Shown here piece by piece: positions 45,806-54,654 of a stretch of 64,000 bases of DNA; positions within the stretch are counted from its first letter, which is position 1; every line of letters starts with the position of its first letter. The position numbers were made by a program, and so were the translations under genes. Origin of the DNA: Candidatus Methylospira mobilis (lineage in GTDB: Bacteria; Pseudomonadota; Gammaproteobacteria; Methylococcales; Methylococcaceae); the NCBI RefSeq assembly GCF_009498235.1, contig NZ_CP044205.1:2791389-2855388 (forward strand), written 5' to 3'. The notes under the pieces were generated by a model. That model was not told the origin of the DNA. It saw only the letters and a list, made by a program, of their open reading frames with translations, and made no database searches.

Positions 45806-46423
45806 ATGCTTGTCGGCTATGCCAGAGTATCGACCAACGACCAACACCTTGATCTTCAGCAAGATGCTTTGCGGGCTGCGCAGTGCGATGACATTTATAC
45901 TGACACCGCCAGTGGAGCCAAGATGCAGCGGCCAGGACTGACCGACGCGCTTAAGCAATGCCGGTCAGGTGACACGCTGGTTGTCTGGAAACTCGACCGG
46001 CTGGGGCGTTCTCTTCCGCACCTGGTTGAAACCGTGCGCGATCTGGTGGCGCGAGGTGTCGGCTTCAAAAGCCTGCAAGAAAATATCGACACCACCACGT
46101 CAGGCGGCAAACTGATTTTTCATATCTTTGCTTCGCTGGCCGAGTTTGAGCGCGACATCATCCGCGAGCGTACCCATGCCGGGCTGTCGGCGGCGCGTGC
46201 GCGTGGCAGAAATGGCGGAAGGCCTGCAGGCGTGGACGAAAGGAAGAAAAAAGCGGCGATTGCGCTCTCCAGGGACAAGGAGCGTAGCGTCAAGGACATT
46301 TGCGAAATCGTCGGTATTTCACGCAATACCTATTATAAGTACACGCGCGCCGAGGATAAGCCGGCAGCGGCATCCAAGAAACCGAAGAACGCCGGTAAGC
46401 TGGCGACGGGAGACAAAGCATAA
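45806..46423 (+). CDS. Serine recombinase (resolvase/invertase family)
   Basis: 205 aa. The catalytic Ser is in GYARVSTNDQHLDLQ; then VVWKLDRLGRSLPHL and the E helix LAEFERDIIRERTHAGLSAA, and a C-terminal helix-turn-helix (ALSRDKERSVKDICEIVGIS) with a Lys-rich tail. It is typical of Tn3-type resolvases or DNA invertases. Invertible DNA is not evident nearby. It is likely part of a mobile island. Confidence 0.95.
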   Translation: MLVGYARVSTNDQHLDLQQDALRAAQCDDIYTDTASGAKMQRPGLTDALKQCRSGDTLVVWKLDRLGRSLPHLVETVRDLVARGVGFKSLQENIDTTTSGGKLIFHIFASLAEFERDIIRERTHAGLSAARARGRNGGRPAGVDERKKKAAIALSRDKERSVKDICEIVGISRNTYYKYTRAEDKPAAASKKPKNAGKLATGDKA

Positions 46424-46557
46424 CGGCGTAGTCAAAATGATCGTGCGGACCGGCGTGCGTAAAATCCGCCTCGTGTCTTGTTGTCGGGCATGGCGTCAGA
46501 CGTGATGCGGGTTACGACCGATTTTACTCATTTACGAAGGTGTTCTACGCCTATCTG

Positions 46558-46623
46558 CTTGATTCCGTCTTAGAAAAAGTCTACAGTGCGATCATTGAAT
46601 GCGTACCTTGTGCGCACTACATT
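46558..46623 (+). repeat. Promoter-like repeat upstream of the small ORF, copy 1
   Basis: CTTGATTCCGTCTTAGAAAA and the bases that follow match 49371-49434 over about 64 bp at roughly 75-80 percent with one small gap, ending in GCGCACTAC. Both copies lie immediately upstream of accessory genes. Confidence 0.65.
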
Positions 46624-46653
46624 AAGCATAAATAGTTCTGTAGGAGAATACAT

Positions 46654-46830
46654 ATGCAAACGCATTATGCTGAGACAGCTATTCGCGCCGGTTCTAAAGT
46701 TCGCACGAAAGAGCAGCGGGCGGCGCTTTTGATAAAAGCAAATATCCTCGATAGCAATGGCGATTATGTGAAAGGCTTTTTTTCGTCTGAAACGATAAAA
46801 AAAGATAAAGCTCGTCGTGAGGAAAAATAA
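46654..46830 (+). CDS. 58-aa protein preceding the ADP-ribosyltransferase-like gene
   Basis: The ATG follows TAGGAGA. Sequence: basic and Ala/Lys-rich (RAGSKVRTKEQRAALLIKA), ending in a charged helix (KKDKARREEK). There is no recognised domain. Its stop is 2 bp before the TTG start of the next gene, so the two are translationally linked. By position and size it could be an antitoxin or regulatory partner; this is inference. Confidence 0.7.
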   Translation: MQTHYAETAIRAGSKVRTKEQRAALLIKANILDSNGDYVKGFFSSETIKKDKARREEK

Positions 46831-46832
46831 AA

Positions 46833-47435
46833 TTGTATTCGTCAAAATCATCATATGTACTTGGCTTTCATGGTCTTGACGAAGAAGTTGGCAAGAAAGT
46901 GTTGAATGGCGAAGATGAGTTGCGTCATAGCAATAACAGCTATGACTGGTTCGGGAACGGCGTTTATTTCTGGGAAAATAGCGAAGAACGTGCGCGCCAG
47001 TTTGTCGAGCAGGCCCGTACTCGTAGCGGTTCTGCGATTAATAAACCGTTTGTTATCGGCGCAATCATTGATCTTGGAACCTGTTTAGACCTTCTTGACC
47101 AAAAATGGCTGGATTTTATCCGTCTTGCTTATGATGACATGATGCTTGGATTGAAAGATGCCGGCGATAAGGAGCCGCCTACAAATTCGTCATTTGGTGT
47201 GAATGACTTTGATTTTAAGAAGCGCGAGCTTGATTGTGCGGTTATTCGTTATGCCGTCCAATTAGCCGAAGTAGAGGAAAACATTAAATTTGATTCGGTC
47301 AGAGCGGCTTTCTGGGAGGGTGATGAGCTTTATCCGAATGCAGGATTTAGAACGCACAATCATATTCAATTATCCGTAATCAATCCAGATTGCATCAAGG
47401 GGATATTTCTTCCTCGTAAAAAGGTAAGTATTTAG
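46833..47435 (+). CDS. ADP-ribosyltransferase-like protein (possible toxin)
   Basis: 200 aa, starting with TTG; the small ORF ends just before and AGGA is nine bases upstream, and no in-frame ATG is near. The pattern YVLGFHGLDEEVGKKVLNG, then YDWFGNGVYFWENSEERARQ, and FWEGDELYPNAGF..HIQLSV near the end resembles H-Y/F-E ADP-ribosyltransferase folds (His 13, Tyr/Phe in VYFW, Glu in FWEGDE). The family is not named here. The pairing with a 58-aa ORF and the IS-rich setting suggest toxin-antitoxin or phage defence, but this is inference. Confidence 0.65.
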   Translation: MYSSKSSYVLGFHGLDEEVGKKVLNGEDELRHSNNSYDWFGNGVYFWENSEERARQFVEQARTRSGSAINKPFVIGAIIDLGTCLDLLDQKWLDFIRLAYDDMMLGLKDAGDKEPPTNSSFGVNDFDFKKRELDCAVIRYAVQLAEVEENIKFDSVRAAFWEGDELYPNAGFRTHNHIQLSVINPDCIKGIFLPRKKVSI

Positions 47436-47475
47436 TTTGTATGGTTTTTTAGTTGACGACATCCGATATGTGTCT

Positions 47476-47574
47476 TATCGTCCGTAGGACTAACCACGGG
47501 GCTTGTTGGTGTAAGCCTCCCCCCGAGGACAGACGATAGATTCAAGAAAGCCCGCCCTATGGTGGGCTTTTTTT
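47476..47574 (+). ncRNA. Candidate structured RNA ending in a strong terminator
   Basis: Nested pairing: TATCGTC (47476-47482) with GACGATA (47532-47538), CGGGG (47497-47501) with CCCCG (47521-47525), and GCTT/AAGC around GTTGGTGT. It is followed by a 10-bp terminator stem (AAAGCCCGCC / GGTGGGCTTT) and T7. It may be only the 3' end of the ADP-ribosyltransferase transcript, or a separate small RNA. Confidence 0.4.
47547..47574 (+). terminator. Rho-independent terminator
   Basis: AAAGCCCGCC-CTAT-GGTGGGCTTT followed by a T run, about 110 bp after the ADP-ribosyltransferase-like gene. Confidence 0.9.
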
Positions 47575-48007
47575 GTAGTCTGTAAAAACCATGACTGGCG
47601 AAACCAGCACCGGTATCTGGCCAGGGGCCGGATAAAGCGACTGCGAAGCATCGCGAAACGCTCCTCGACATCAAGGCTGTTCTGAGCGCCGGCATCGGAT
47701 CGCTGAGCATAACCGCACGACCCAATATTCACGCGACCCGTTAACCAACCGTTCTTTTTTGTGTTTTTGGGGGGCAATGGAACAGTGAACCGACTTAGGG
47801 CTTTTGATGTAAACGAGAAATTTTCTGTTGGGCGAACCCGCCATCCCTGGCGGGTCGGGTGCTATGCGCTACGCGCACCGAGCCGGTTTCCGTCTCGGCC
47901 TTACGGTAACGCCCCCTTTCGTTTGGTTGTGTCAACGGACTGCTTGTCCCTGGCCGGATCACGCTTCGCATGAACCGGCTGTTGAAGGCTAAGGTTCCAC
48001 CGCACCC
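47575..48007. other. Region before IS5 without a supported gene
   Basis: Open frames on the minus strand (e.g. 47490-47777) have no ribosome binding site and look non-coding. GC-rich inverted stretches are present (CCCGCCATCCCTGGCGGG near 47840). Confidence 0.45.
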
Positions 48008-48011
48008 TTAG

Positions 48012-49249
48012 GGAAACGCTGATTTAATCGCCACCTAATTCCATATATTTATTATGGATATAAATTAACCATGGTATAATAATCAATATATTATACTGAA
48101 ACGGTTTCCGGCGTATGATGAAACAGACCACCCTCCTTGACGTTCTTCTCCAGCAAAAATCGCGTACCACGCGGCGCGAGACTTTTTTGAACGCGATGGA
48201 TCAGGTAGTTCCCTGGTCTGAACTGGTCGAGCTCATTCAGCCGGTGTATCCCGCTTCCGGACGAGGTCGTCCGCCTATCGGGATCGAAAGGATGTTGCGA
48301 TTGTATTTCATCCAGCAATGGTACGGCTTTTCCGACGAAGGAACAGAAGATGCGCTTTATGATATGCCCCTATTAAGCCGCTTTGCCGGAATTGACCTGA
48401 CGCATGAGCGTGTTCCCGATGCTACCACGCTATTGAACTTCCGCCACCTGCTGGAAGAGCATAAGCTGGCGCCGGTGATGCTGGGCCGCATTAATGCGCT
48501 TCTTGAAGCGAAAGGATTACTCATGCGCGAAGGAACGATCGTGGATGCCACGTTGATCGCAGCGCCGCCCTCGACCAAAAACAAAAGTGGCGAGCGCGAT
48601 CCGGAAATGCACCAGACCAAGAAAGGAAATCAGTGGTATTTCGGGATGAAGGCGCATATTGGTGTGGATGCTGAATCGGGACTGGTTCATACGGTTGTCG
48701 GTACGTCGGCGCATGTCAGTGATGTGGTGATGACCAGCGAGTTGCTTCATGGTCGGGAACAAGTGGTCATAGCCGATGCCGGTTACATCGGCGTTGAAAA
48801 GCGCGAAGAGAATACCGGGAAAACGGTGGAGTGGTTGATCGCCATGAAGCGCGGCAAGCTAAAAGCGATGCCCGAAGGCCGATGGAAAGAAACGGTGCGC
48901 GAGATCGAAAAAAAGAAGGCGCAGATTCGTTCGCGTGTCGAGCATCCGTTCCATGTGATCAAGAACCTGTTTCATTATCGCAAGACGCGGTATCGGGGAT
49001 TGGAAAAGAACACGCATCAACTACAGATTTTGTTCGGGCTTTGTAATTTGTACCGGAGCCAAAAGCGGCTGATGGGGTCGATATGAGGGATTATTGCGCC
49101 CTCAATCCGCCCGAAAGGCGGAAAATGCCGGTAAAACCGGTGGTTTTAAGAGGGAACGCATAAAAAATGCGCCAAAATAGAAAATTTAGGCTCAAAAAAA
49201 TTGCGCACCGGCGCAGCAACCCAGGTTTTGGCTATTAATCAGCGGTTCC
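48012..49249 (+). mobile_element. IS5-family insertion sequence, intact
   Basis: 1238 bp. Inverted ends: GGAAACGCTGATTTAAT (left) and, inverted, GGAACCGCTGATTAATA (right). A 4-bp TTAG target duplication is at 48008-48011 and 49250-49253, the YTAR type typical of IS5, so the insertion is recent. Confidence 0.95.
48118..49086 (+). CDS. IS5-family transposase
   Basis: 322 aa. DDE core: REGTIVDATLIAAPPSTKNK (D), VVIADAGYIGVEKRE (D) and RSRVEHPFHVIKNLFHYRKT (E), with the IS5 N-terminus PIGIERMLRLYFIQQWYGFS. An ATG also lies 3 bp earlier. Confidence 0.97.
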   Translation: MKQTTLLDVLLQQKSRTTRRETFLNAMDQVVPWSELVELIQPVYPASGRGRPPIGIERMLRLYFIQQWYGFSDEGTEDALYDMPLLSRFAGIDLTHERVPDATTLLNFRHLLEEHKLAPVMLGRINALLEAKGLLMREGTIVDATLIAAPPSTKNKSGERDPEMHQTKKGNQWYFGMKAHIGVDAESGLVHTVVGTSAHVSDVVMTSELLHGREQVVIADAGYIGVEKREENTGKTVEWLIAMKRGKLKAMPEGRWKETVREIEKKKAQIRSRVEHPFHVIKNLFHYRKTRYRGLEKNTHQLQILFGLCNLYRSQKRLMGSI

Positions 49250-49435
49250 TTAGCGCAGGATAATAAAAATAACGGCTTTCACGATAAAAAACGGCTTTCA
49301 GCCACCGCTTTTTTTATCGAAAAGCCTCCGTTGTCTATTGAAAAACAAAGGAAATACGGTTGACCTTTAGCTTGATTCCATCTTATAAAAAGTCTAAAGT
49401 CAGATTATAAATATGTACTTTATGCGAACTACACA
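49087..49435. other. IS5 3' end and upstream region of the TOTE fragment
   Basis: Holds the IS5 right end (to 49249), short AACGGCTTTCA direct repeats near 49270-49300, and copy 2 of the promoter-like repeat at 49371. No gene. Confidence 0.6.
49371..49434 (+). repeat. Promoter-like repeat, copy 2
   Basis: CTTGATTCCATCTTATAAAA and the bases that follow match 46558-46623. It ends right at the GTG start of the TOTE fragment. Confidence 0.65.
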
Positions 49436-49999
49436 GTGGCGGAAAATCTGGAAATTACACAGACAAAAGACAAGCGATCAGCCAGTTCTCCGTTAACAAG
49501 CATCGAATCGGAACGATCCGTCAAAATAGATACTTGTACCGCGCTCGCATTATTCCAAGCTGAAAACTCCCGTTTGATAGCTCTACTGGAGAAGCATGGC
49601 ATCGAATGGCGATTGCCGCTCGAGCCAGCGCCAGTGCCTTTCATTGAAATTGATTCTCCAAAACTCGGTACTGACGAGAAAGTAGCGTTATTCCGCCGCT
49701 TGTTCCGGGGGCGTACCGATGTTTATCCTATACGCTGGGAAAGCAAATCATCCAGTAAAGCTGGCTACTCGCCTGCCTGCGCCAATGAGTGGCGAAGCGG
49801 TATCTGCGAAAAGCCGCGCATTAAATGTTCGAATTGTGGGAGCCGTTTGCTGGCTCCATTTTCCGATGCCGTTATCTACGATCACCTGGCGGGTAAGCAT
49901 ACCGTTGGTGTTTACCCACTACTGCCTGACGATACCTGCCATTTTCTTGCAGCTGATTTCGACGAAGCCGAATGGAAAGATCGCGGCAGGCAATGGTAA
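49436..49999 (+). pseudogene. TOTE conflict-system primase-polymerase (PolS), 5' fragment
   Basis: About 180 aa match the N-terminal region of TOTE PolS: LENSRLIALLEKHGIEWR-like text (NSRLIALLEKHGIEWRLPL), TDEKVALFRRLFRGRTDVYP and PACANEWRSGICEKPRIKCS (Cys cluster), then GVYPLLPDDTCHFLAADFDE, the first DxD catalytic motif. The protein then breaks off at EWKD, where the following DNA is a different gene. It is therefore a truncated relic with no helicase or REase partners. Confidence 0.8.
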
Positions 50000-50523
50000 A
50001 ACTGCGTACAGAAAAGGGCTTTCTTGAGCTGTTAAAACTCGACTTCAACTACAAGGGTAAGATGCTTAAGGCTATTATTCAGCCTGCCCGTATCGAGAAA
50101 CCGGACGGTACATCGCAAGACTATTACCCAAGCGCCAATGAAGAGCTGATTGAGGACGCGCTACGTAAAATTGCAGCAGATCAGAACCACGGTTATTTTG
50201 ACAAGACTAACTACCATAGCGGCGTGGTATTCTCGCTGCATATGCTACGTCAGGAGTTGAAGAAGAGGGGACATGCCCGCTCTTTTCAGCAAATAACCCT
50301 TAGCTTGAATATCCTATCCGGCAGTGTGATCGAATTGCGCGCGGAGGACGGCAACAACGCCGAGGCCTTTACGCGCAGCCCTTATTTTCCTTCACTTTCG
50401 GCGGTATCCCGCATGAAATTACAGAATGATCCTCATGCAAAATGGGTGGTGCCAGCGCATCCGCCGAACAGTGTTCCGGCAAGATGGACAAGGACGCTAT
50501 TGCTGTCCGAGTCCAAAGCTTAG
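49993..50523 (+). pseudogene. Plasmid replication-initiator fragment
   Basis: About 176 aa: TEKGFLELLKLDFNYKGKML, KPDGTSQDYYPSANEELIED, HARSFQQITLSLNILSGSVI, matching the N-terminal half of broad-host-range plasmid Rep proteins. The C-terminal half is missing; the ORF ends in unrelated VPARWTRTLLLSESKA. It is fused almost directly to the TOTE fragment at about 49980, so the junction is a rearrangement. Confidence 0.7.
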
Positions 50524-50533
50524 TACGTCAAAA

Positions 50534-51223
50534 CTATGATTGAGCGCCACTGGATGAAACCAGCGTTCCTTCCGCCTTGTGCGGACGATAGGCGCGGTAG
50601 GTGCGAAAACCGATATACCCCATGATCGAGAAAAACAACACGACAACAAAACCGGTAAATTTACCCAGCCAGTCGGATTTTTTCGTCGGGCTTTCCAAAG
50701 CGACGCTGAACGGAACGCGCAAATGATCGTCTTCGGTAATATCCCGGTCCCCTATCGTCACCATCAATGCGTAATGCCCGGCTTGCATTAAATCGGCAAC
50801 AATTTCAGCGGTTCCGTTCTTGTAAACTTTGGCAGGGGTCTCGGTAATGGTACGTTTGATTTTCGGCAAGCGTCCATCGTTGATTTCTTCCTCGACTACC
50901 CGCAGAGAAAGCGGCGTTGTGCGCACATCCCGGTCCAGCAGATCCACAGTCAAAAACGTTTTGCCGGTCGCCGGTATTTCCTGACAATATCTGACGAAAG
51001 GCGTAGTTTCTCCTTTGACCTGTCCTTCCTGCATCGCGGTAAAATTCACCGCATAAAAATCGTTGGTGACCATGCATTTTATACCGGAACCGGCGTAGGC
51101 CTGACGGCCATTATTCATCGGGTCCCTCGGCGCGTTCGCCGCATTGGCGCACAGGACGCCGCTTAATGAAACAACGGCGCAAAAAAGGAATAAAACTATA
51201 CTGCGGAACTTACGGATTTTCAT
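50534..51223 (-). CDS. Periplasmic protein with C-terminal membrane anchor
   Basis: 229 aa. Signal peptide SIVLFLFCAVVSLSGVLCANA, then a beta-rich periplasmic domain (YALMVTIGDRDITEDDHLRV) and one C-terminal helix (FTGFVVVLFFSIMGYIGFRTY). I do not recognise the family. It is 12 bp downstream of copC, so it is probably a copper-linked partner. Confidence 0.7.
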   Translation of the reverse strand: MKIRKFRSIVLFLFCAVVSLSGVLCANAANAPRDPMNNGRQAYAGSGIKCMVTNDFYAVNFTAMQEGQVKGETTPFVRYCQEIPATGKTFLTVDLLDRDVRTTPLSLRVVEEEINDGRLPKIKRTITETPAKVYKNGTAEIVADLMQAGHYALMVTIGDRDITEDDHLRVPFSVALESPTKKSDWLGKFTGFVVVLFFSIMGYIGFRTYRAYRPHKAEGTLVSSSGAQS

Positions 51224-51235
51224 GGGCGGCGCTCT

Positions 51236-51736
51236 CTAGTGTGGTTTGGGTTCAACCTGAAAATAATATTTTCCGCTGACGACATGACCGTCAGCGGAAA
51301 GTACCCGGTAGCGGACGGTATAACGGCCTGGGTTCAGCTTGGATACGGAAGCCCTCAAATGCGAATGATCGCTAAAATCGAGCTTGGCGTCGTGCTTGTC
51401 CACGCGCGTTCCGTTCTCGTCGATAACGGCAAGGGCCAGATACTCCTGCCCTACCCCGTCGTTAAAAATCAGTAAAACATCGTCGGGCGCATCGCTGATG
51501 ACCGCGTCTTTATCGGGTTGCGATTCGACCAGTATGGCGTGAGCCAAATTTACCGGAGGATAGCCTCCGTCCGGACCAGCCAATGCGAATGGCGAAGATT
51601 TGCTTTCCTTTAACACACCCTCCAATCGTTCATGGCGTAACGTCCCCCGATCGCCTAAATACGGAACCGCAGCAGCGTATCCCGCCCATGAACCATCGCA
51701 AAACAGCGCGGCGATTAAAACAAAAAATATTCTCAT
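51236..51736 (-). CDS. copC: CopC-family copper-binding protein
   Basis: 166 aa exported. Mature region: HAILVESQPDKDAVISDAPD (N-terminal His), then VLSADGHVVSGKYYFQVEP at the end, both CopC hallmarks. The N-terminal 45 residues after the signal peptide are longer than usual. It binds Cu(II) in the periplasm. The neighbours (beta-propeller, anchored protein) suggest a dedicated copper unit. Confidence 0.9.
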   Translation of the reverse strand: MRIFFVLIAALFCDGSWAGYAAAVPYLGDRGTLRHERLEGVLKESKSSPFALAGPDGGYPPVNLAHAILVESQPDKDAVISDAPDDVLLIFNDGVGQEYLALAVIDENGTRVDKHDAKLDFSDHSHLRASVSKLNPGRYTVRYRVLSADGHVVSGKYYFQVEPKPH

Positions 51737-51757
51737 GTTGATATTTTTATTGATAAA

Positions 51758-52999
51758 TTAGTTAATGACCGACATACCCAGCACTTTGCCTGCATCAAGG
51801 CGTCTTTCCGTCCAGAATGCCCGAAATCCGCCCGCAACGGTCACGATGACCGGATGATCCGCAATCGCATCGGCGGCTGTTATGATTTGCGGCGCCGTCC
51901 ATTCTTTCCCTGCATTGGCGGATGACTGAAAATGTATCAGCGAGTGTCCACGATCGATCCGGCTGAACACGATACCCAGTCTACCGGCGGGCGTACCGGC
52001 TATATCGCCGTCACGCCCCAGCGCATCGCCGATACGTTGCGGCGTCGACCAATGCGTTCCGGCGTCGGCGGATTGCAGATAATAAAGACCCGCCGCCTCG
52101 TCCTTGCCGGTCCACACCACGCCATGCAGCAGCGTTTTTCCATCTGCCCGAGTCAAAGCCAAACCGCCGCCATTATGCGGACACCCGGCAAAATGCCAGT
52201 CGAACCGTCCCACTGCGCCTTCCTTACGCCACTGACCGCCGGCGCCTGGGCGGAGCGCCAACTTCATATCGTGCGGTTCGGCGCTGCGATAAAGCACCGC
52301 AACTGACTGATCGTCCAGCATCTGTATGCGATTCCAGCAGCAGGTGCATACCAGCGGATCGACAGTCTGCTCTTGCTGCCAACTCTGTCCGCCGTTATCT
52401 GTAACCGCATATCTCAAACCGCTGGTGTTTCCGTTTTCCTCGCGGTCGTCCAGCCAAACCAGATGCATACGACCCTGGCTGTCGGCGGCTAAGCCGGCAT
52501 AGGCCTGATTTTTCGCGCTATCCCCTTTCACAGGATAGCCGGCAATGCGCCAAGTACGCCCGCCGTCATCGGACACGGCGGATTGCAGAGGCCCGTTGCC
52601 GGGCATATCCCGCTGTTCCTGCCAAACCGCCAGCAACCTGTTCCCTGCTACCGCAAGTCTGGCGTCGTTTCCCCGCCGCACTTGCAGTGGCTTATCGGCC
52701 GCCATGCCGATGTTTACCGGTGCCTCCCAATGCAACCCTCCATCCCGGGAGCGTAAATAAAACAGCCCCTGCCGCAGCCCTTCGCGCGTACCCGCAATCA
52801 AGGCATGCAACACATCGCCGTCACCAACGACATCGACACTTTGGATCGCGCTGACGCCATGCAGGTCAGGGTAAACAGCAGACGAGCTTCGCGCATACGT
52901 TTCGGCACGCGCGTGCAATGCAAACACACCCATTCCTGCCAGCAACAGAATGGATAATATGCGAGATCGATATAGAAAAAGGTTTTGTGTCAACAACAC
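51758..52999 (-). CDS. Exported BNR/sialidase-like beta-propeller protein
   Basis: 413 aa with a signal peptide (SILLLAGMGVFALHARA). Repeated Asp-box-like motifs run along the chain: SRDGGLHWEAP, SDDGGRTWRIAG, TDNGGQSWQQEQ, SADAGTHWSTP and SSANAGKEWTAP. The fold is a six-bladed propeller; a CTCCWNRIQ Cys cluster could bind metal. Real sialidase activity is doubtful; a role in copper handling with copC is inferred from operon position. Confidence 0.85.
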   Translation of the reverse strand: MLLTQNLFLYRSRILSILLLAGMGVFALHARAETYARSSSAVYPDLHGVSAIQSVDVVGDGDVLHALIAGTREGLRQGLFYLRSRDGGLHWEAPVNIGMAADKPLQVRRGNDARLAVAGNRLLAVWQEQRDMPGNGPLQSAVSDDGGRTWRIAGYPVKGDSAKNQAYAGLAADSQGRMHLVWLDDREENGNTSGLRYAVTDNGGQSWQQEQTVDPLVCTCCWNRIQMLDDQSVAVLYRSAEPHDMKLALRPGAGGQWRKEGAVGRFDWHFAGCPHNGGGLALTRADGKTLLHGVVWTGKDEAAGLYYLQSADAGTHWSTPQRIGDALGRDGDIAGTPAGRLGIVFSRIDRGHSLIHFQSSANAGKEWTAPQIITAADAIADHPVIVTVAGGFRAFWTERRLDAGKVLGMSVIN

Positions 53000-53403
53000 G
53001 GCAAAACATGAAATCTATTAAAATCCGGGAAGCTTACAGCCGGACCGGTTCTGCTAATTAAAACTTTCGTGTCACAAAAAAACCATGGCGAGTCGTTTCA
53101 GGTGTATCCGATTGAAACTCCCCGCCATGAAAATGAGGTTATACACGCCTCATAATATATACAATAGACATGCCAATACACTAAATAATATAAATATCAA
53201 TATATTGGTATTTTTATAAAGATGCAGTGAGGCCGAATATCAGGTCATATCCCACAACTTTACGAGATATGACCTACTTTGAAAAACGGCGCGTATTGAA
53301 ATCCAGGGGGAAGGAAGGCTATTCAAATAGCCAAAAGGTTCGAGCGCATGACAACCCTCTCCCGATACGGGAGAGGGTTCTTGAAACAATTAACCGATTG
53401 CGC
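53000..53403. other. AT-rich intergenic region
   Basis: No supported gene. It holds very AT-rich sequence at about 53150-53220 and a perfect hairpin at 53353-53379 just after the diiron gene stop. Confidence 0.5.
53353..53379 (-). terminator. Perfect 12-bp hairpin, possible terminator
   Basis: AACCCTCTCCCG / CGGGAGAGGGTT with a 3-base loop, 25 bp after the stop of the minus-strand gene. There is no strong T run, so a REP-like repeat is also possible. Confidence 0.5.
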
Positions 53404-54306
53404 TTAAGCCGGCGCGATGCAATAACTGGGTATCCAGGTTTTCCGCATCAAGGGAGCGGGAATTTCGCTGTAATCGAATACCAGCGCTTCCTGAATCATC
53501 AGCTCCAGATCAAACAATAACGCGGTTTCCGGAATGTCATGAAAAAACATGCGGAACAGGGCCGGCGTCATCCATTGGGACAGCTTCAGTCCCATCGCTC
53601 CAAGATAATTGCGGCGTTGGCCGATATGCGCCAATTCGTCTATGGTGATTTCGTTCAGCAATTCGCGTAACCGGGCTGCTGCTTCTGGTTCGTCGGCAAA
53701 AACCTCATCAAGCAAGGCATCGACGCGACGGTAGAACATGATACCCATCAGCTCGGTGACAAACGCAAAAGGACTCATCAAGTCTTCGGGGAGTTTGGGA
53801 AACAATTCATAAACCTTGCGCAGGGTAAAGCTCAACGGAACCCACTCGACCTGATCCAGACGGAAAGTAAGGAACATTTCATGAAACAAGCGTATGTGTG
53901 AAAACTCCTCGGCAAGATGATAACGGCTGATCTTGTCCGTTACATGTCTGGAGTTCGCCATATCCGGCGTAGCCGCCCAGGCGCCGGTAATGCCCACCCA
54001 TTCGTGGCGGGCGAATTTATAAATACAGGTCAACAGCAACGTTTTACGATCCAGCGTCTTTGCGGCATCCTGTAGCTGCACATAATTTCTGTAGAAAGCA
54101 TCCGGGTTCTGAAACGGTTGCCGCAATTGCACCGGCTGAGATTGGAAAGAGTCAAGCTTGGCTTTTTTCTTGGACAAACTCTGTTCCTGCTCCAGCAGTT
54201 CTCCGGAATGCTCTTGTGTAAAATTCCAGTAAATATCGAAATTGTCCTTGCGTTCGCTGGCCGTGCTGGGTGAAAAGATGGAAAGGTATTTTGGAAGTTG
54301 CGTCAT
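53404..54306 (-). CDS. Third ferritin-like diiron protein
   Basis: 300 aa, soluble and helical. Candidate iron ligands: YKFARHEWVGI, LAEEFSHIRLFHEMF, FVTELMGIMFYRRVD and EITIDELAHIGQRRNYLG, typical of a four-helix diiron centre. It differs clearly from the two at 23704-25373. The N-terminus (first 100 aa) is polar. It is alone, with about 350 bp upstream. Family unnamed; possible oxygenase or ferritin-like role. Confidence 0.72.
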   Translation of the reverse strand: MTQLPKYLSIFSPSTASERKDNFDIYWNFTQEHSGELLEQEQSLSKKKAKLDSFQSQPVQLRQPFQNPDAFYRNYVQLQDAAKTLDRKTLLLTCIYKFARHEWVGITGAWAATPDMANSRHVTDKISRYHLAEEFSHIRLFHEMFLTFRLDQVEWVPLSFTLRKVYELFPKLPEDLMSPFAFVTELMGIMFYRRVDALLDEVFADEPEAAARLRELLNEITIDELAHIGQRRNYLGAMGLKLSQWMTPALFRMFFHDIPETALLFDLELMIQEALVFDYSEIPAPLMRKTWIPSYCIAPA

Positions 54307-54654
54307 GGAATTATCAAAAAGATTTATCTGGGTTCAATGGGACTCCCGCTTATTCGATTGTTCAGCGGAATGCCGTAGGGGCGGAAACCGAGCCGACCAC
54401 GAATTCAACGAGAGTAAGGGTATGGTGCGAAGTAGCGCATTCCGCAGAGTAAACAACTGGATCTGCTCTGCTCATGACCAGATAAATCTTGCGCGGCATA
54501 ACCGCCGCAGTGATTGCTTGGCTTGCGATTATAAGCTGTAAATAAAGGGCAATGTCAAGAGACTACCATATAGTTAATATGGTAATTCATGTTTGAAGTC
54601 GCTGGAATGGCAATATGCAGCAAGCTGACAAAAACCAAATCGAAAAAAACCCGC
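54307..54654. other. Intergenic region with an inverted repeat
   Basis: GCGGAATGC (54365-54373) and GCATTCCGC (54437-54445) form a perfect 9-bp inverted repeat. No gene. Confidence 0.5.

Noticed and set aside
47490..47777. Minus-strand 95-aa frame
   Set aside because: No ribosome binding site; it overlaps the terminator and inverted repeats, so it is probably a non-coding shadow.
53227..53520. Plus-strand 97-aa frame
   Set aside because: It overlaps the diiron gene antisense and has no recognisable motif.
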